From Pycnopodia helianthoides (taxonomy: Eukaryota; Echinodermata; Asteroidea; Forcipulatida; Asteriidae), in assembly GCA_032158295.1 (NCBI GenBank), contig CM063251.1:11385016-11449015 (forward strand): 64,000 nt of DNA. The letters run 5' to 3'. The position numbers were made by a program, and so were the translations under genes. Positions within the stretch are counted from its first letter, which is position 1. Each line of letters starts with the position of its first letter. Positions 59,201-64,000 of this stretch are shown piece after piece. Below the pieces are notes generated by a model. That model saw only the letters and a program-made list of their open reading frames with translations, made no database searches and had not been told where the DNA came from.

Positions 59201-59655
59201 CATCTAGGAATATCACAGGGGATGGCGGACGATACACGAATTTGTTCCTCAAACGCATGTTCTAATGGGGATTTTGTACACAGTGCTGTTCGAAAGAGAA
59301 ACATAAGTATGCACGGTCAAATCATCCTCAAATAAATGCTGGATTTTACAAGTTTATATACCATTGGCTAGCCATCTCAAGGGCTCTAGATTTTGTTTTT
59401 TCCAAAAAAAAAAAATATTGAATATGGCTTTGACGGGTTTGTAGCGGGACGGGATCGGTGTCCAAGAGTAGGGTTAGCAGTAGCAACTAAGCAAGAAGGG
59501 TCTGCGTGTAAAAACCAGCAAGAAAAACATACTGCCGAAAAATGGCTTAACCAAATTAGGGATTTAAGATTGGGTACAAACTCATGAAACAAGCAACGCT
59601 AGGAGATTGAAAATTTGTACCTGAATCTTCCTTGCGTACTCCTCCATCCGAATTA
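56242..59655 (-). repeat. Inverted satellite block, insertion-rich, probably unsplit raw read
   Basis: About 7.5 monomers in reverse orientation (CAGGGATGCGACGATACACC, AAGCAAGCTAGAGAGATGAA). They carry many extra bases, unlike the losses that dominate before the gap. The variant GATGCGACGAT (TCGTCGCATCC when reversed) assigns it to subfamily 2, the same as the sequence after 59806. It ends directly at a sequencing adapter. Confidence 0.93.
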
Positions 59656-59679
59656 ATCTCTCTCTTTTCCTCTCCTCCG

Positions 59680-59714
<35 letters not shown>

Positions 59715-59806
59715 ACAACTTTTTATATATATATATATATTAATATATATATATTATAATTTAATATATATTTTATATTTTTTTCGTTGTTGTTGTTGAG
59801 AGAGAT
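59656..59806. other. PacBio SMRTbell hairpin adapter with homopolymer/AT junk in the loop
   Basis: ATCTCTCTCTTTTCCTC at 59656 runs on to TCCTCCG at 59673-59679. Then come 35 C, about 70 bases of AT-rich sequence, and G plus TTGTTGTTGTTGAGAGAGAT at 59787-59806. These are the two halves of the standard 45-base SMRTbell adapter with one C missing. The DNA on either side is inverted around it (CCTCCATCCGAA / TTCGGATGGAGG). This is technical sequence, not genomic. Confidence 0.95.
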
Positions 59807-62800
59807 TTTTCGGATGGAGGAGTACGGCATAGGAAGATTTCAGGTACAATTTCTTCTCTCTAGCTGCTTGGTTCATGCGTGTGTTACCAATCTTAAATCC
59901 AAATTTGTTTCAAAGCCATTTTTCGGCAGTATGTTTTTCTTGTGGTTTTACTACGCAGCCCTTCTTTGCTTAGTTGTACTGTTCTAACCTACTTCATTGG
60001 TTCACTCCCGTCGCTACAAACCCGTCCAAGCACATATTCAATATGAATCTAGAGCCCTTGAGATGGGCTTGCAATGGTATAACTTGTAAAAATCCAGCAT
60101 TGATTTGAGGATGATTTGACGTGATATTTAGGTTTCTCTTTCGAACAGCACTGTGTACAAAAATCCCATTAGACTGCGTTTTGAGAGAAATTCGGTGTAT
60201 CGTCGCATCCTGTGATTTCCTAGATGAAAATGCCAAAACTTGACATTACAAAAGGTAATCTTCGGATGGACGGAGTATGCAAGGAAGATTCAGGTACAAA
60301 TTTTCATCTCTCTAGTTGCTTTGGTTTCATGGAGTTATACCCCAACTTTAAATCCGAATTTGTTTCTAGCCATTTTTCGGCAGTATGTTCCTTGCTGGTT
60401 TTACTACGCAGCCCTTCTTTGCTTAGTTGCTACTGTTCTAGCCCTACTCTTTGGTCACTCACGTCGCCTACAAAATCGTCAAAGCCACATATTTAATATG
60501 AATCTAGAGCCCTTGAGATGGGCTTTCCACTGGTATAAAACTTGTAAAATCCAACATTGATTTGAGGATGATTTGACCGTGCATACTTTATGTTTCTCTT
60601 TCGAACAGCACTGTGTACAAAAATCCCATTAGACATGCGTTTGAAGAACATTCGGTGTATCGTCGCATCCCTGTGATTTCCTAATGAAGATGGCCGAAAC
60701 TTGCCATGCAAATGTAATATTCGGATGCAGGAGTATGCAAGGAAGATTCAGGTACAAATTTCATCTCTCTAGCTTGCTTGGTTCATGAGTTTATAGCCAA
60801 ACTTAAATCCGAATTTGTTTCTAGCCATTTTTCGGCAGTATGTTCCTTGCTGGTTTTACTACGCAGCCCTTCTTTGCTTAGTTGCTACTGTTCTAGCCCT
60901 ACTCTTTGGTCACTCACGTCGCCTACAAAATCGTCAAAGCCACATATTTAATATGAATCTAGAGCCCTTGAGATGGGCTTTCCACTGGTATAAAACTGTA
61001 AAAATCTCCAGCTTGATTTGAGGATGATTTGACCGTGCATACTTTATGTTTCTCTTTCAAACAGCACTGTGTACAAAAATCCCATTAGACATGCGTTTGA
61101 AGAACATTCGGTGTATCGTCGCATCCCTGTGATTTCCTAAATGAAGATGGCCGAAACTTGCCATGCAAATGTAATATTCGGATGCAGGAGTATGCAAGGA
61201 AGATTCAGGTACAAATTTCATCTCTCTAGCTTGCTTGGTTCATGAGTTATACCAAACTTAATCCGAATTTGTTTCTAGCCATTTTTCGGCAGTATGTTCC
61301 TTGCTGGTTTTACTACGCAGCCCTTCTTTGCTTAGTTGCTACTGTTCTAGCCCTACTCTTTGGTCACTCACGTCGCCTACAAAATCGTCAAAGCCACATA
61401 TTTAATATGAATCTAGAGCCCTTGAGATGGGCTTTCCACTGGTATAAAACTTGTAAAAATCCAGCTTGATTTGAGGATGATTTGACCGTGCATACTTTAT
61501 GTTTCTCTTTCAACAGCACTGTGTACAAAAATCCCATTAGACATGCGTTTGAAGAACATTCGGTGTATCGTCGCATCCCTGTGATTTCCTAATGAAGATG
61601 GCCGAAACTTGCCATGCAAATGTAATATTCGGATGCAGGAGTATGCAAGGAAGATTCAGGTACAAATTTCATCTCTCTAGCTTGCTTGGTTCATGAGTTA
61701 TACCAAACTTAAATCCGAATTTGTTTCTAGCCATTTTTCGGCAGTATGTTCCTTGCTGGTTTTACTACGCAGCCCTTCTTTGCTTAGTTGCTACTGTTCT
61801 AACCCTACTCTTTGGTCACTCACGTCGCCTACAAAATCGTCAAAGCCACATATTTAATATGAATCTAGAGCCCTTGAGATGGGCTTTCCACTGGTATAAA
61901 ACTTGTAAAAATCCAGACATTGATTTGAGGATGATTTGACCGTGCATACTTTATGTTTCTCTTTCAACAGCACTGTGTACAAAAATCCCATTAGACATGC
62001 GTTTGAAGAACATTCGGTGTATCGTCGCATCCCTGTGATTTCCTAAATGAAGATGGCCGAAACTTGCCATGCAAATGTAATATTCGGATGCAGGAGTATG
62101 CAAGGAAGATTCAGGTACAAATTTCATCTCTCTAGCTTGCTTGGTTCATGAGTTATACCAAACTTAAATCCGAATTTGTTTCTAGCCATTTTTCGGCAGT
62201 ATGTTCCTTGCTGGTTTTACTACGCAGCCCTTCTTTGCTTAGTTGCTACTGTTCTAGCCCTACTCTTTGGTCACTCACGTCGCCTACAAAATCGTCAAAG
62301 CCACATATTTAATATGAATCTAGAGCCCTTGAGATGGGCTTTCCACTGGTATAAAAACTTGTAAAAATCCAGCCTTGATTTGAGGATGATTTGACCGTGC
62401 ATACTTTATGTTTCTCTTTCAAACAGCACTGTGTACAAAAATCCCATTAGACATGCGTTTGAAGAACTTTCGGTGTATCTTCGCATCCCTGTGATTTCCT
62501 AAATGAAGATGGCCGAAACTTGCCATGCAAATGTAATATTCGGATGCAGGAGTATGCAAGGAAGATTCAGGTACAAATTTCATCTCTCTAGCTTGCTTGG
62601 TTCATGAGTTATACCAAACTTAAATCCGAATTTGTTTCTAGCCATTTTTCGGCAGTATGTTCCTTGCTGGTTTTACTACGCAGCCCTTCTTTGCTTAGTT
62701 GCTACTGTTCTAGACCCTACTCTTTGGTCACTCACGTCGCCTACAAAATCGTCAAAGCCACATATTTAATATGAATCTAGAGCCCTTGAGATGGGCTTTC

Positions 62801-64000
62801 CACTGGTATAAAACTTGTAAAAATCCAACATTGATTTGAGGATGATTTGACCGTGCATACTTTATGTTTCTCTTTCGAACAGCACTGTGTACAAAAAATC
62901 CCATTAGACATGCGTTTGAAGAACATTCGGTGTATCGTCGCATCCCTGTGATTTCCTAAATGAAGATGGCCAAAAACTTGCCATGCAAATGTAATATTCG
63001 GATGGCAGGAGTATGCAAGGAAGATTCAGGTACAAATTTCATCTCTCTAGCTTGCTTGGTTCATGAGTTATACCCAAACTTAAATCCGAATTTGTTTCTA
63101 GCCATTTTTCGGCAGTATGTTCCTTGCTGGTTTTACTACGCAGCCCTTCTTTGCTTAGTTGCTACTGTTCTAGCCCTACTCTTTGGTCACTCACGTCGCC
63201 TACAAAATCGTCAAAGCCACATATTTAATATGAATCTAGAGCCCTTGAGATGGGCTTTCCACTGGTATAAAACTTGTAAAAATCCAGCATTGATTTGAGG
63301 ATGATTTGACCGTGCATACTTTATGTTTCTCTTTCAAACAGCACTGTGTACAAAAATCCCATTAGACATGCGTTTGAAGAACATTCGGTGTACGTCGCAT
63401 CCCTGTGATTTCCTAAATGAAGATGGCCGAAACTTGCCATGAAATGTAATATTCGGATGCAGGAGTATGCAAGGAAGATTCAGGTACAAATTTCATCTCT
63501 CTAGCTTGCTTGGTTCATGAGTTATACCCAAACTTAAATCCGAATTTGTTTCTAGCCATTTTTCGGCAGTATGTTCCTTGCTGGTTTTACTACGCAGCCC
63601 TTCTTTGCTTAGTTGCTACTGTTCTAGCCCTACTCTTTGGTCACTCCGTCGCCTACAAAATCGTCAAAGCCACATATTTAATATGAATCTAGAGCCCTTG
63701 AGATGGGCTTTCCACTGGTATAAAACTTGTAAAAATCCAGCATTGATTTGAGGATGATTTGACCGTGCATACTTTATGTTTCTCTTTCAACAGCACTGTG
63801 TACAAAAATCCCATTAGACATGCGTTTGAAGAACATTCGGGTATCGTCGCATCCCTGTGATTTCCTAAATGAAGATGGCCGAAACTTGCCATGGAAATGT
63901 AATATTCGGATGCAGGAGTATGCAAGGAAGATTCAGGTACAAATTTCATCTCTCTAGCTTGCTTGGTTCATGAGTTATACCCAAAACTTAAACTCCGAAT
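59807..64000 (+). repeat. Tandem satellite array, subfamily 2, monomer about 455 bp
   Basis: The landmark CTTGCTGG recurs at 60391, 60846, 61300, 61752, 62207, 62663, 63123 and 63577, spacing 452-460 bp. Diagnostic variants are TCGTCGCATCCCTG, CCATGCAAATG and TTAAATCCGAA. Units are very similar to each other from about 60.3 kb onward. The array runs out of the window. Confidence 0.97.

Noticed and set aside
56242..59655. Genuine inversion within the satellite
   Set aside because: It ends at a sequencing adapter and mirrors the following DNA, so an unsplit hairpin read explains it better.
60240..63298. Recurrent 60-112 codon frames with a hydrophobic core in the satellite units
   Set aside because: Each is one frame of a highly homogeneous repeat. 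Sharing among units reflects the DNA repeat, not protein selection, and many copies are frameshifted.
43295..64000. CRISPR array or rDNA array
   Set aside because: Units are about 455 bp with no repeat/spacer pattern and no rRNA-like sequence. It is a eukaryotic satellite.

Overview
The window is eukaryotic genomic DNA from a single-copy gene region that runs into a satellite array. GT-AG introns of up to 8 kb, tRNA-derived SINEs with a TGGCCGAGCGGTCAAG-type head, TTAA-flanked MITEs and a metazoan FES/FER kinase all point to an invertebrate animal. The repeat repertoire looks most like an echinoderm (perhaps a sea star), but that is an inference from pattern memory. Nothing bacterial or viral is seen.

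About 1-37.2 kb holds one plus-strand gene, a FES/FER (Fps) cytoplasmic tyrosine kinase. Sixteen coding exons from 2367 to 35314 were assembled by hand. All junctions are GT-AG, all phases agree, and the total is 2481 nt (826 codons plus stop), close to the 822 residues of human FES and FER. Domain order is F-BAR, FX/coiled coil, basic linker, SH2, tyrosine kinase, with all catalytic residues present. The start exon is preceded by a splice acceptor, so at least one 5' non-coding exon lies upstream. A poly(A) signal is likely at 37134.

The introns, 3' UTR and intergenic space carry degraded mobile DNA: three tRNA-headed SINE families and a fourth repeat with a tRNA-like domain, CR1/L2-type LINE tails, and several inverted-repeat elements (8.8, 10.6, 16.1, 22.9, 24.0, 24.3, 26.7, 33.3, 36.0 and 41.6 kb). 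TACATGTA-type runs are scattered throughout. From 37.2 to 43.3 kb the sequence is intergenic, with a 231-bp (TTA)n tract, a palindromic MITE and two very weak exon-like signals near the satellite edge.

From about 43.3 kb to the end lies a tandem satellite with a monomer of about 455 bp. The first two or so monomers are diverged and the rest are homogenised. Much of the array is poor assembly rather than biology. It contains a 61-A tract, deletion-rich patches, a 100-N gap (56142-56241) and then 3.4 kb in inverted orientation. At 59656-59806 there is a recognisable PacBio SMRTbell hairpin adapter, so the inverted block is an unsplit read rather than a real inversion. The two sides of the gap also belong to different monomer subfamilies.

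I found no convincing new biological system. The strongest observations are the complete kinase gene model, the adapter artefact, and the exon-like, long-open frame of the diverged edge monomer.
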